A stretch of DNA of 63,594 nt from an uncultured Lachnospiraceae bacterium (GTDB lineage Bacteria > Bacillota > Clostridia > Lachnospirales > Lachnospiraceae), in the NCBI GenBank assembly GCA_947631505.1, contig CANRLR010000016.1, positions 1 through 63,594 of the forward strand, given 5' to 3'. The translations under genes were made by a program, and so were the position numbers. Below are positions 42,322 to 52,700 of this stretch, in pieces (position 1 is the first letter of the stretch; each line of letters starts with the position of its first letter). The notes beneath the pieces were generated by a model. The model saw only the letters and a program-made list of their open reading frames with translations, did not search any database and was not told where the DNA came from.

Positions 42322-43836
42322 ATGAATCAGCGTAAAGCCGGTGCGATTCTGTCCTATGTATATTTGGGAATTACCTTTGCGATTGGTATTATTTATACCC
42401 CCCTTCTCATTCGCTTTTTGGGGGAAAGTGAATACGGTGTTTATTCAGTGGCAAGTTCTGCCATTGCTTTTTTGGCCATTTTAGATTTGGGATTTAATCA
42501 GACAATGATTCGCTATACGGCACGCTTCAAGGCGCTGAAGGACAAGGACGGGGAGGAACGGCTGAATGGTATGTTCCTTCTTCTGTATACAGGGATTGCC
42601 GTATTGGCATTGATTGCCGGAGTGATCGTGTATTGTAATATTGGCATGATATTCCACCGGGGATTTACGGAGACAGAAGCAGAGCATTTAAGCAAAATCT
42701 TTGTGATCCTGTTAATAAATCTGGTCGTGTCATTCCCTCTTGGAATTTATAATTCCATTATTAGTGCCAATGAGGGATTTTTCTATTTGAAGCTGGTTAA
42801 TATTATCTCTAGTATTCTGACTCATGCCGGCATTTTAGCTGCCTTGTTTATGGGATACCAGACGGTGGCAATGGCATTGATTACTACAATCGTATCAATC
42901 GGCTTAAAAATTGTTACTATATTTTACGGGAGAAGAAAATATGAAATCCGTTTCCAGTTTCATCATTTTGACCGGGAATTATTAAAAGAGGTATTCGGTT
43001 TTTCCTTTTTCATTTTTTTAAATATTGTGATCGACCAGTTGTATGCGAATACAGACAAAGTAATTCTTGGAGCGTTGTGCAGCAGTGCAGCAGTTACGAC
43101 GTATACGGTAGGTGTTCAGTTCTACTCCTATTTTGAACAATTTTCTACCTCCATCAGTGGTGTTTTCCTGCCAAAGATCACAAAACTCATTACGCTGAAT
43201 GATTCCTTAGATGAAGTATCCGCATTATTTGTGCGAATCGGAAGAGTACAGTTTATTCTGCTTGGTTTCTTAATGTGCGGCTTTGTTGTATTAGGCAGGC
43301 AGTTTATCGCTCTTTGGGTGGGAAACGGACAGAATATGGCATATTATATAGCGTTGGTCGTTATTGTGCCGGCTCTGATTCCGTTGTCGCAGAATATTGG
43401 AATATCGGTGCTTCGTGCGATGAATAAACATAAATTCCGCTCTGTTATTTATTTTTTTATTGCACTTGTCAATGTCGTGTTCAGTATTCCGCTGGCAATG
43501 AAATTTGGCGGGCTCGGCTCTGCATGTGCCACCGGATTTGCTACCTGTGCAGGACAGATTCTGACAATGAACTGGTTCTATTATAAAAAAATCGGTTTGG
43601 ATATACCGGGGTATTGGCGGCAGATTGCTCCCATTGTTCTGAAAATGATTGCCATTGGCCTGATCGGATATTTTGCGACCTGTTATATTCCGGGCAGCGG
43701 ATGGATGAACCTGATTGTAAAAGGAATTGTGTACGCTGTGATTTTCTTTGTTCTGGCATGGCTTTTTGTGCTGAACGGGTATGAGAAATCATTGGTGACA
43801 GATTTGCTTATTAAATTTCGTTTGAAAAGACGTTAA
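42322..43836 (+). CDS. Wzx-type polysaccharide repeat-unit flippase
   Basis: This 504-residue protein of the MOP superfamily has 12-14 membrane segments and opens with the typical G-A-I-L-S-Y-V-Y-L-G-I-T-F, followed by E-Y-G-V-Y-S-V-A-S-S. It would flip undecaprenyl-diphosphate-linked repeat units to the outer face for the Wzy polymerase encoded just upstream. ATG 42322 has AGGAGA nearby; the in-frame start at 42277 lies within the wzy gene and is unlikely. With the ABC exporter at 8186-9776 the locus encodes two export routes. Confidence 0.92.
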   Translation: MNQRKAGAILSYVYLGITFAIGIIYTPLLIRFLGESEYGVYSVASSAIAFLAILDLGFNQTMIRYTARFKALKDKDGEERLNGMFLLLYTGIAVLALIAGVIVYCNIGMIFHRGFTETEAEHLSKIFVILLINLVVSFPLGIYNSIISANEGFFYLKLVNIISSILTHAGILAALFMGYQTVAMALITTIVSIGLKIVTIFYGRRKYEIRFQFHHFDRELLKEVFGFSFFIFLNIVIDQLYANTDKVILGALCSSAAVTTYTVGVQFYSYFEQFSTSISGVFLPKITKLITLNDSLDEVSALFVRIGRVQFILLGFLMCGFVVLGRQFIALWVGNGQNMAYYIALVVIVPALIPLSQNIGISVLRAMNKHKFRSVIYFFIALVNVVFSIPLAMKFGGLGSACATGFATCAGQILTMNWFYYKKIGLDIPGYWRQIAPIVLKMIAIGLIGYFATCYIPGSGWMNLIVKGIVYAVIFFVLAWLFVLNGYEKSLVTDLLIKFRLKRR

Positions 43837-43846
43837 GGAGGTATTT

Positions 43847-45838
43847 ATGAATCGGGAAAAGAAGGTAAAGGAATATATTGAAAATGGACGTATGTCAATG
43901 GTATACCGCGGGCTGCTGGTTCTTTGGGATGCTGTTTGCATTAATGCCTGTTCATTTCTTGCTCTTTTTATGAGATATGATTTGAATGTGGACCGGTTTC
44001 TAAAAAGTGGAATCACAGAAGATTACACGATGGGTTATGTGGCAACCCTGCAGCAGATGGTTGTATTTAATACGTTAGTGACGCTGATTGTTTTTGCCCT
44101 GTTCCATCTGTATACCAGTCTGTGGCGGTTTGCCGGTCTTGGTGAGGTGATTAATATTGCATTGGCAAGTGGTGTGTCCGGAATCATACATTTCCTTACG
44201 ATTTTTGGAACTTACCATAGAATGCCCCGGTCTTATTTTGTGATTTATGTGTTATTATTGTTTGTCACTACTCTTGTAGTCCGGTTTTCCTACCGGATCG
44301 TGCGGACGATTTATAAGTCGAACAGCCATGGTAAGGGAATGCGCACAACATTAATTATCGGAGCGGGAGAAGCTTGTAATAACGTAATCCGTGAATTGAA
44401 AATGAGTGATAATCTGGATAGTCATATCTGCGGAATCATTGATGATGATAAGGCAAAACACGGAACGTATATTCAGGGAATTAAGGTACTTGGCGGAAGA
44501 GAGGAGATTGTGCCGGCTGCTGAGCGGTACGGTGTCAATGAAATTATTGTGGCAATGCCGAGTGCACCTAAGAAGCAGGTGAGCAAGCTACTTGAAATCT
44601 GTCAGCAGACAGACAGTGAGTTAAAAATTCTGCCGGGGATGTATCAGTTCGTAAATGGTGAGGCAGCAGTGGAGAAAATCCGTCCGGTTCAGATCGAGGA
44701 TCTGCTGGGAAGAGAACCGGTGAATATTAATTTGGATACGATTATTAACTATGTGCGAAATAAGGTTGTTCTTGTAACGGGGGGAGGTGGCTCCATCGGC
44801 AGTGAGCTGTGCCGGCAGATTGCAGCAAATCATCCAAAGACATTGATTATTTTTGATATTTATGAAAACAATGCTTACGATATCCAGCAGGAGCTGCGTA
44901 GAAAATATCCGCATCTGCATCTGGAGGTATTGATCGGCTCGGTCAGAAATACAAGCCGTATCGACAAAGTATTTCATGATTACCGTCCCGATATCGTGTA
45001 CCATGCAGCGGCACATAAGCATGTTCCATTAATGGAGGACAGTCCGAATGAAGCAATTAAAAATAATGTTTTCGGAACTTATAAAACGGCTCTGGCAGCG
45101 GATAAATATGGAACAAAGAAGTTTGTTCTTATTTCTACCGACAAGGCGGTTAATCCGGTTAATATAATGGGTGCTTCCAAACGTGTCTGTGAGATGATTG
45201 TACAGGAGCTGAATAATCGTTCTTCTACAGATTTTGTTGCCGTCCGGTTCGGCAATGTTCTGGGAAGCAACGGAAGTGTGATTCCGCTTTTTAAAAAGCA
45301 GATTGAGGCCGGAGGCCCGGTTACTGTGACAGATAAAAGAATTATCCGTTATTTCATGACAATACCGGAGGCGGTATCCCTTGTTATTCAGGCAGGAGCC
45401 TTGGCGAAGGGAGGGGAAATTTTTGTTCTGGATATGGGTGATCCGGTTAAAATCGATGATCTGGCAAGAAAACTGATCAAGCTGTCGGGTTATGTTCCGG
45501 ATAAAGATATTAAAATTGAATATTCCGGTCTTCGTCCGGGAGAAAAATTGTATGAAGAGATGCTGATGGATGAGGAGGGATTGAAGGAAACGGAAAATTC
45601 TTTAATTCATATCGGAAAACCATTGGAATTTGATGGAGAAGCTTTTCTGGAACGGCTGAATCATTTATATGATGAAGCATATGCGGAAACAGATAATATG
45701 AAAGAGCTGATTGCCGATCTTGTTCCGACATACCAGATCAAAGAAGAAGATAAGGCAAGAGACCGGAAAAAGATTGATGATAAGTATCATCAGATATTCA
45801 ATACTCCGAAAGAGGGATTAGGTGGTACTCGTGAATAA
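43847..45838 (+). CDS. UDP-sugar 4,6-dehydratase, membrane-bound (PglF/CapD-like)
   Basis: This 663-residue protein has about four N-terminal membrane segments (to about residue 150), a nucleotide-binding region with G-A-G-E-A-C at about 172, and a catalytic SDR domain with T-G-G-G-G-S-I-G-S-E at about 311. The active site reads S-T-D-K-A-V-N-P-V-N-I-M-G-A-S-K near residue 430; Met in place of the usual Tyr is a hallmark of PglF-type dehydratases. These make UDP-4-keto-6-deoxy-GlcNAc, the substrate of PglE-type aminotransferases such as the one at 12998. AAGGAGG precedes the ATG. Epimerase function of CapD type is the alternative. Confidence 0.92.
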   Translation: MNREKKVKEYIENGRMSMVYRGLLVLWDAVCINACSFLALFMRYDLNVDRFLKSGITEDYTMGYVATLQQMVVFNTLVTLIVFALFHLYTSLWRFAGLGEVINIALASGVSGIIHFLTIFGTYHRMPRSYFVIYVLLLFVTTLVVRFSYRIVRTIYKSNSHGKGMRTTLIIGAGEACNNVIRELKMSDNLDSHICGIIDDDKAKHGTYIQGIKVLGGREEIVPAAERYGVNEIIVAMPSAPKKQVSKLLEICQQTDSELKILPGMYQFVNGEAAVEKIRPVQIEDLLGREPVNINLDTIINYVRNKVVLVTGGGGSIGSELCRQIAANHPKTLIIFDIYENNAYDIQQELRRKYPHLHLEVLIGSVRNTSRIDKVFHDYRPDIVYHAAAHKHVPLMEDSPNEAIKNNVFGTYKTALAADKYGTKKFVLISTDKAVNPVNIMGASKRVCEMIVQELNNRSSTDFVAVRFGNVLGSNGSVIPLFKKQIEAGGPVTVTDKRIIRYFMTIPEAVSLVIQAGALAKGGEIFVLDMGDPVKIDDLARKLIKLSGYVPDKDIKIEYSGLRPGEKLYEEMLMDEEGLKETENSLIHIGKPLEFDGEAFLERLNHLYDEAYAETDNMKELIADLVPTYQIKEEDKARDRKKIDDKYHQIFNTPKEGLGGTRE

Positions 45839-46814
45839 GTGGTTGTCAAAAGAAAATACGACGTCTGTGAACGGATTGTTCTTGCTGATTGTTTTTTTTA
45901 GTCATATACAGTCTTATATAACATTACCGCATCCGATTTCCATGGTGACAAAAGCCTTTGGCCAGTTGATGGTAGCAATGTTCTTGTTCCATTCCGGTTA
46001 TGGTGTGATGGAGTCCATTCAAAAAAAGGGAATGGATTATGTGAGAAAGATTCCGAAAAACCGGGTGCTCAGAGTATGGCTTTCCTTTGCACTTTCTGTG
46101 TGTTTGTTTGGAATTATGAATCTCTGTATGGGTATCCCGTTTTCGGCTTCCCGGTTTTTCCTTTCTCTTTTTGGCTGGAAAGAGATTGGAAACAGTAACT
46201 GGTATATTTTTGTTATTCTCTGTCTGTACTTATTGACATGGGCTTGCTTTTCGGTGGCAGGACACTGGATTGCGGATGAAAAGAAAAGGAACCGTTTTGG
46301 CCTTCTTATCTTAGTGATTTCTATTATGGGATTCTTTGTATTCCTGCATGAAACAAAAGAGCCGTGGTGGTATAATACCCTGACCGCTTATCCTTTTGGA
46401 ATTTTAATTTCTATGGAAAAAGAAAGAATAGAGAAGTGGCTGGAGCGTCCACTGCACTGGTGGGGGACAGTGAGCCTGTCCCTTATTGTTACAATTCTGT
46501 TCCGGCAGTTTTCTTCTCATGCGTCTGTATTTCTTATGATGACCATTTGCTTTTGTACATTTGTTATTGTTTTTACCAAAAAAGTGCCATTGTATCATAT
46601 GGCACTGGAATGGGTAGGAGTTCATTTGTTTGAATGTTATATATTGATGCGGATTCCGATGATTGTACTGCGACGGTCTATCTTAGTGGAATCGGCAGGA
46701 ATTTATACGGTGGTCTGTTTTGTCGTTATGCTTCTCATGGCAGCTTTTTATCACAAAATATTGGAATGCCTTTCCCGTATCGTAAATTTTTCTTCCAGCC
46801 GCAGCGGACGGTAG
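45831..46814 (+). CDS. Acyltransferase-3 family membrane protein
   Basis: This 327-residue protein has about ten membrane segments. Near the N-terminus it has the family-type region N-G-L-F-L-L-I-V-F-F-S-H followed by F-L-F-H-S-G-Y-G-V. Acyltransferase-3 proteins O-acylate surface glycans at the membrane. GTG 45831 is preferred (AGGTGG upstream), overlapping the dehydratase stop by eight bases; GTG 45822 is an alternative. It is the last plus-strand gene of the locus. Its 3' end overlaps the convergent DUF2156-type gene by 64 bases. Confidence 0.8.
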   Translation: MNKWLSKENTTSVNGLFLLIVFFSHIQSYITLPHPISMVTKAFGQLMVAMFLFHSGYGVMESIQKKGMDYVRKIPKNRVLRVWLSFALSVCLFGIMNLCMGIPFSASRFFLSLFGWKEIGNSNWYIFVILCLYLLTWACFSVAGHWIADEKKRNRFGLLILVISIMGFFVFLHETKEPWWYNTLTAYPFGILISMEKERIEKWLERPLHWWGTVSLSLIVTILFRQFSSHASVFLMMTICFCTFVIVFTKKVPLYHMALEWVGVHLFECYILMRIPMIVLRRSILVESAGIYTVVCFVVMLLMAAFYHKILECLSRIVNFSSSRSGR

Positions 46815-47674
46815 GAAAGTTTGGCCTGCCGTAAATTATCCTGTCCCAGATCATCCTCCCGGTTCACGAGCAGGGCATCGGGAAATTCGTTCAAAATAAA
46901 TTGCTGGTTAATATAATTGTATAATCCGGTATAATTTACATCTGCCTTTTCAATATGAATCATAGCACATTGAATGTCAGGAATATAAGAGCCGATGGTA
47001 TAGGCCTTTATTTTTCCGTCGATCCGCACTCCGCCCATCTTACAAGGAAGAGAGTCATAGTGTTCAAAAAGCCGGTAAATTCCCTCTTCTTCGTCATCAA
47101 TACAGCCATATCGGTCATATATTCTTCTTTCATCCAGCCATTTTTGGTGAAAATGTTTGATTTCACCAATATTGTCCGGTCCAAGTGTTTCATACTGAAA
47201 ATGTCCTTCATATTCCTTTAAAAATTTATTCAGCAGATTCTTTTTCTTGTGCATAATTTTTCCACTGAGCGTCCGAAGTCTGTCGGCATCATAAATATAG
47301 TCGAAGCAGTCCCTTTCCTCGGTAACGGTATGCTTTTCTGTAAGCAGACCGGTCTCTTTTAAAATTGTGATCAGCCGCTTGTCCGCCAAATAAATTCGGA
47401 GCGGAGTATGCAGTGTTTGATGAGAATAAGCCTCCATACGGCGGAATACCTCTGGTATATCACATTCTTTGCATAGAGGGGCAAAAAAACCCGGTTTATT
47501 CTGATTATCGATGAGAAGATAGAGTGCCAGCTCATCCGTTGCGAAGCGGGTATGATAATAATCTTCCCATATAAATTGATTTAGAAAATGTCCTTCACTC
47601 ATGTAAATGGGACGAAGGGATTCATATTTTTCAAAAATTCCCTGTGCAGAGGGAGTAATGGGATTAAAATTCAT
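46751..47674 (-). CDS. DUF2156-type protein (GNAT-like, phosphatidylglycerol lysyltransferase C-domain)
   Basis: This 307-residue protein resembles the DUF2156/LPG-synthase C-terminal family: two tandem GNAT-like halves, with K-K-N-L-L-N-K-F in the first half, then Y-T-I-G-S-Y-I-P, I-H-I-E-K-A-D and N-R-E-D-D-L-G-Q-D-N-L-R-Q-A-K near the end. Members of the wider fold transfer aminoacyl or acyl groups, some from tRNA. It has no membrane segments, so it is not a full MprF. It begins 12 bases after typA in the same direction and probably shares its promoter. The stop lies inside the convergent acyltransferase gene. The substrate is unknown. Confidence 0.8.
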   Translation of the reverse strand: MNFNPITPSAQGIFEKYESLRPIYMSEGHFLNQFIWEDYYHTRFATDELALYLLIDNQNKPGFFAPLCKECDIPEVFRRMEAYSHQTLHTPLRIYLADKRLITILKETGLLTEKHTVTEERDCFDYIYDADRLRTLSGKIMHKKKNLLNKFLKEYEGHFQYETLGPDNIGEIKHFHQKWLDERRIYDRYGCIDDEEEGIYRLFEHYDSLPCKMGGVRIDGKIKAYTIGSYIPDIQCAMIHIEKADVNYTGLYNYINQQFILNEFPDALLVNREDDLGQDNLRQAKLSYRPLRLEEKFTIRERHSNIL

Positions 47675-47686
47675 AATTTCCTCTTT

Positions 47687-49540
47687 CTATTGCTGACTTT
47701 TTTCTGCATTTGCGGCATTTCTTTTGGCACGGTAGCGTTCGGTTCCATCTAGAATTTTCTTGCGGATGCGAAGATTTTCCGGTGTTACTTCCAGTAATTC
47801 GTCCGTGTCAATATAATCTAAAGCCTGTTCCAGACTCAGCTCTCTTGCAGGAGTCAGGCGAAGTGCTTCATCTGCTCCTGAAGAGCGGGTATTGGTAAGA
47901 TTTTTCTTTTTACAGACATTGACTTCAATATCATCGGATTTTGCATGTTCACCGACAATCATGCCGCCATACACTTTTTCTCCCGGACCGACAAAGAGGG
48001 TTCCGCGCTCCTGTGCGTTAAATAATCCATAGGTAATGGTCTCGCCGGATTCAAATGCAATCAGGGAGCCCTGTTTGCGGTAAGGAATTTCTCCTTTAAA
48101 AGGACCGTAGCCGGCAAATTCTGTATTGATAACACCGTTTCCTTTCGTATCGGTCATAAATTCGCCGCGGTAACCGATGAGTCCCCGGGACGGAATTATA
48201 AATTCCAACCGTGTTGTTCCGGCATTGAGGGGAGTCATTCCCTGTAATTCACCCTTCCGCTGACTCAGGCGGTCAATGACATTACCGGTAAATTCATCGG
48301 GAACATCGACGATTGCACGTTCCATTGGCTCCAGCTTTTTGCCATTTTCATCCTCCTTATAGAGAACCTCTGCCTTGCTTACGGCAAATTCATATCCCTC
48401 ACGGCGCATATTCTCAATGAGGACAGACAAATGAAGTTCTCCACGTCCGGACACCTTGTATGCTTCTGTTGTTTCTGTATCCTCCACACGAAGAGATACG
48501 TCAGTATTCAGCATACGGTACAGACGGTCGCGGAGATGGCGGGACGTAACGTATTTTCCCTCCTGTCCGGCAAGCGGACTGTCATTTACCATAAAGTGCA
48601 TGGCAATCGTTGGCTCCGAAATTTTCTGGAACGGAATTGCCTGTGGATTTTCGGGACTACAAAGAGTATCTCCAATATGAATATCCGTAATACCGGAAAT
48701 AGCAACAATAGAACCGATACTCGCTTCTTCGACCTCCACACGGTTCAATCCCTCAAATTCATACAGCTTGGAAATTTTTACCTTTTCACATTGTTCCGGA
48801 TTATGATGATTCACAATCACTGCGTCCTGATTGATTTTTATTTTACCGTTATCGACTTTACCGATACCAATACGGCCCACGTATTCATTATAGTCAATGG
48901 TACTGATCAAGACCTGTGTATCCGCCTCCGGGTCTCCCTCCGGTGCCGGAATATAATCAATAATGGCATCAAAAAGCGGTTTCATATCCGTTCCCTCGTC
49001 TGCCATATCCAGTTTGGCAATTCCCTCTTTGGCGGACGCAAAGATAAACGGACAGTCTAACTGTTCTTCATCGGCATCAAGGTCAATAAATAACTCTAAA
49101 ATCTCATCGACCACTTCCTCCGGTCTTGCCTCTGGACGGTCAATTTTATTGACACATACCACAACGGGAAGTGAAAGTTCCAGTGCTTTTTTTAGTACGA
49201 ATTTTGTCTGGGGCATCGCACCTTCAAAAGCATCTACTACAAGAATAACACCATTTACCATTTTTAGAACACGTTCTACTTCACCACCGAAATCGGCATG
49301 TCCGGGGGTGTCTATAATATTAATTTTAATACCGTTATATGTGATTGCCGTATTTTTGGACAAAATGGTAATGCCGCGTTCCCTCTCAATATCATTGGAA
49401 TCCATAATACGTTCCTGCACTTCCTGACCGGCACGGAATACACCGCTCTGTTTGAGTAATTCATCGACAAGGGTTGTCTTGCCGTGGTCTACATGGGCAA
49501 TAATAGCGATATTACGAATATCTTCTCGTCTTGTTTTCAT
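47687..49540 (-). CDS. typA: Ribosome-associated GTPase TypA/BipA
   Basis: TypA is a translational GTPase that binds ribosomes and helps assembly and stress responses. The 617-residue protein has all G motifs near the N-terminus: A-H-V-D-H-G-K-T-T (G1, about 15-23), R-E-R-G-I-T (G2 region), D-T-P-G-H-A-D-F and N-K-I-D. The TypA-specific C-terminal domain follows with R-G-L-I-G-Y-R-G-E-F and the K-K-K-N-L-T-N-T-R-S-S-G end motif. Length matches the family. A promoter is at 49608-49636 on the minus strand. The ribosome site is GGAAGGA. Confidence 0.97.
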   Translation of the reverse strand: MKTRREDIRNIAIIAHVDHGKTTLVDELLKQSGVFRAGQEVQERIMDSNDIERERGITILSKNTAITYNGIKINIIDTPGHADFGGEVERVLKMVNGVILVVDAFEGAMPQTKFVLKKALELSLPVVVCVNKIDRPEARPEEVVDEILELFIDLDADEEQLDCPFIFASAKEGIAKLDMADEGTDMKPLFDAIIDYIPAPEGDPEADTQVLISTIDYNEYVGRIGIGKVDNGKIKINQDAVIVNHHNPEQCEKVKISKLYEFEGLNRVEVEEASIGSIVAISGITDIHIGDTLCSPENPQAIPFQKISEPTIAMHFMVNDSPLAGQEGKYVTSRHLRDRLYRMLNTDVSLRVEDTETTEAYKVSGRGELHLSVLIENMRREGYEFAVSKAEVLYKEDENGKKLEPMERAIVDVPDEFTGNVIDRLSQRKGELQGMTPLNAGTTRLEFIIPSRGLIGYRGEFMTDTKGNGVINTEFAGYGPFKGEIPYRKQGSLIAFESGETITYGLFNAQERGTLFVGPGEKVYGGMIVGEHAKSDDIEVNVCKKKNLTNTRSSGADEALRLTPARELSLEQALDYIDTDELLEVTPENLRIRKKILDGTERYRAKRNAANAEKSQQ

Positions 49541-49607
49541 AAAATAATCATCCTTCCAAAAGGCTTTTGCCTACATATTTAATGTAATTTCTTTTGCACA
49601 AGTTGAT

Positions 49608-49636
49608 ATTGTATCATAAAAGACGTTGACTTGCAA
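49608..49636 (-). promoter_or_regulatory. Promoter of typA
   Basis: On the minus strand TTGCAA (plus 49631-49636) and TACAAT (plus 49608-49613) are 17 bp apart. The other half of this divergent gap (49541-49777) has a TTGACA at 49681-49686 that may serve the Ig-repeat gene, but no good -10 is spaced from it. Confidence 0.65.
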
Positions 49637-49777
49637 CTGTGGATAGGTTAAACTTAAAACAGTTTTAAATTACCATTCATTTGACAAATAATTGTCTTAA
49701 TATAAAAGAGAAAAATGCCGATATACATTACGGATTATTGCCGTCTTTTTTTCGGCACGGGAAGGGAAGGAATGTGA

Positions 49778-52700
49778 ATGAAACAATTTATACATAGAAA
49801 CAAAAATAGAAAACAGAGTAATAGAAAAAAGCACTTGATTTTCTGTCTTGCTTTTGTGGCAGCACTGATTGCCGGAGGTGCTTTTTTGTGGAATGATTAT
49901 TCACATGCGGCAGATGAAGAGCGTGCGATGTGGATTGAGTATAAGGGGGAGGCGTTAGACCCGAGTCAAACGTATACGATGAATACCAGCAGTATGCAGC
50001 TGATGCTCCGTACCTCGAAATCTGCACCGGCCTATGATACCGATGATTATATTGTAGAGTGGTCGATACCGGATTCAGCGGCAGATGGTGTTATTGCCTC
50101 AATTGAGCAGGATCCGGAAAATAAAATGATCAGTATTGTCCATGCCATTTCTCCCGGTAATGTGACCGTGACCGTAACGGTAAAGGACCATATGAATGGT
50201 GCTCTGTTAGATGCGACGACCTGTAACATCAATGTTATTTTTGCGATTGATACATCGACGAATGATAATATTTATAAATTTGTAAACAGTACCGATACAG
50301 AACGTTCCCTTGTTCTGTATGCAGATGATGCTCCTGTTCAATTGGGACTGAACTTTGGTAAATCGGAAAATGCCCAGTGGACCAGTTCCAATGAAGAGGT
50401 TGTAAAGGTAGATAGGAATACAGGAGTCCTGACACCGGTAGGAGCGGGCCGGACGCAGGTGACGGCAACCTACAATCCGGACAGCGGAACGACCTATACG
50501 GCAATCTTAAATGTGTACATTAAACCAAAAGTGTCTTTGACCAATGGTTCGGGATATTCGAATTCCCTTTCCCATTTAAAATTGCCTTCTGGTACTTATC
50601 TTTATACGGATACAGTATTTACCAATAACACGCAGGCAATCAGAAATAAAATAACATGGGTAGTAAAAAAGGATGATGGAAAAGGAAATCCAAAGGTAAT
50701 CGCGAATTCTTTGGGCATGGAATCGGATCTGATTCGTGTGACGCCATCCGGAATGTACAGTAATGATTTAAAAATTGAAGGTGTCGCTGGAGATTACGTC
50801 ATGGAGTTTTATACGAACGGAACCTATACCGATGAGAGTGAGGAAGGGCACACGGCTGCCTATGATCCGACAACGGTAACGTTTACCCTTACGGCTAAAA
50901 TCGGCGATAAGGAAGAGACTTTGGGCTCAGGAGATTCTTATGATCTGGCAGCAGCATTTGGTATGACGACCGAGGATTTTGTAAAATGCTTTAATTCCAA
51001 TCAGTGGACAAAAGACGGAGGTTCTATTTACAATTATGCAACCTATGATAATAGTAAGGGAATCTTGACGATTAAAAATAATGTTTCAGAGGGGATTCTT
51101 CTTGATACCGTAGATGTCCGCCCATCCCAGAAGGCTTATGTTGCTTCCCTTCTTGGTCTGGATCCGAATAATGAGGACGATTTGAACGGCATGCCGATGA
51201 GTTTTCGTGTGACGATCAATCTGAAAGACCAGCTTCGTCTGAGTTCTACGGCATTGACTCTGTCTGAGAAAGCAACTTATCAGTTGTCGGCAACATACAA
51301 CGGAACATATGAGGAGCCGGTCAAATGGACCAGTTCAGATCCTAAGTATGTTACGGTAGACGAGAATGGTTTACTGACAGCAGTAAAAAATACAACGGGA
51401 GATGTAATTATTACCGCATCTCTTACGAATACAGCAGGTAAAACAATTACGGCAACCTGTCTTGTCGTTGTAGAACCAGCGTTAAGCACCTTTACTCTGG
51501 ATCCGAACGTGAAAGAAATGAGTATGTTCGTGGGCGAAAGTACAACGATTAAGGCGGTCATCAAACAGGCAATTACAAATGCACCTCTTTCATGGACCTG
51601 TTCTACTGCCAACAGTAATATTTTTTCAGTTGTAACGGCCTCCGATGGAAAGAGTGCTGTTGTGACGGCGACGGAAACGGGTGTTGCAGACTTGATTGTA
51701 CAGAATACAGTGAGCGGTGACAAAAAGACGATTCGTATTACCGTCCGCTCTTCCATTGAGAGTATTTCGCTGAAGAATACAGAAATGTCCATAGCACGCT
51801 ACAAAGACGGATATAATATGGGAAAAAATGATGTTTCATGGAATCCGACCAATGCTACCGATACCGATTTGCTTTGGAGCAGTTCAGATACATCCATTGC
51901 AACGGTAGATGAAGATGGATACATTAGTTTTGTCAATGCCGGCGTAACATTGATCACGGTACGGCCGGTGAATAATCCAAATGGGGTCATGGCCTCTTGT
52001 TTGGTGACCATTATCGGTTCGGCTGAAAAAGTGAAGTTCAGTGAGAATGATATTACTATGGAAGTGGGGGACGATTACAGTATTTCTGTAGATTATGAGC
52101 CGATAAATACAGTGGCTGATTTAACTTGGACACCGACAGGAATGGATGCCAAGTGCGTTACGATCAGCTATGATGAGGAACGAAATATAGCAACGTTTTC
52201 CGGTAAAGCACCGGGAGTTACTTATGTGAACATTACTTCTCCGCAGACAGGAACCGATACGATTAAAGTCACGGTGAAACAGCCATCGACTGCGATTTCG
52301 TTATCTCCTAAGGAAGTAACTGTACGGACAGGGGGTACGACTACAATCGAAGCAACGCTGACACCGAATACTTCTACAGATACGGTTCATTGGAGCACGC
52401 TGGATGCCAGAGTGGCAACGGTGGATTCCGAGGGAAATGTAACCGGAGTGAAAGCAGGAACTACCTTTATTAAGGCACAGGCATTCAACGGAAAAACAGC
52501 AGGTCCGGTGGAAATTATTCAGGTAATTGTCCGGGATGGTGTTAAGGGAATCGTGTTAGATTCGTTGGAGAAAAGTGTAACGGTTGGCAGCTCAATTTCT
52601 CTTGTGCCGATTTTTACACCGGAGTCTGCTTTTGATAAGGGAATGACGTGGACTTCTTCCAATTCATCGGTTGCCAAAGTAGAGCTGGATGGTATAACAA

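Noticed and set aside
48431-49060. 209-residue open frame opposite typA
   Set aside because: It lies fully antisense to typA, is rich in Cys, His and Phe, and has no start signals; it mirrors the codon bias of typA.
49710-49765. Riboswitch or attenuator before the Ig-repeat gene
   Set aside because: Short GC-containing inverted repeats and a T-run are present, but the stems are only 4-5 bp and no known riboswitch core was seen.
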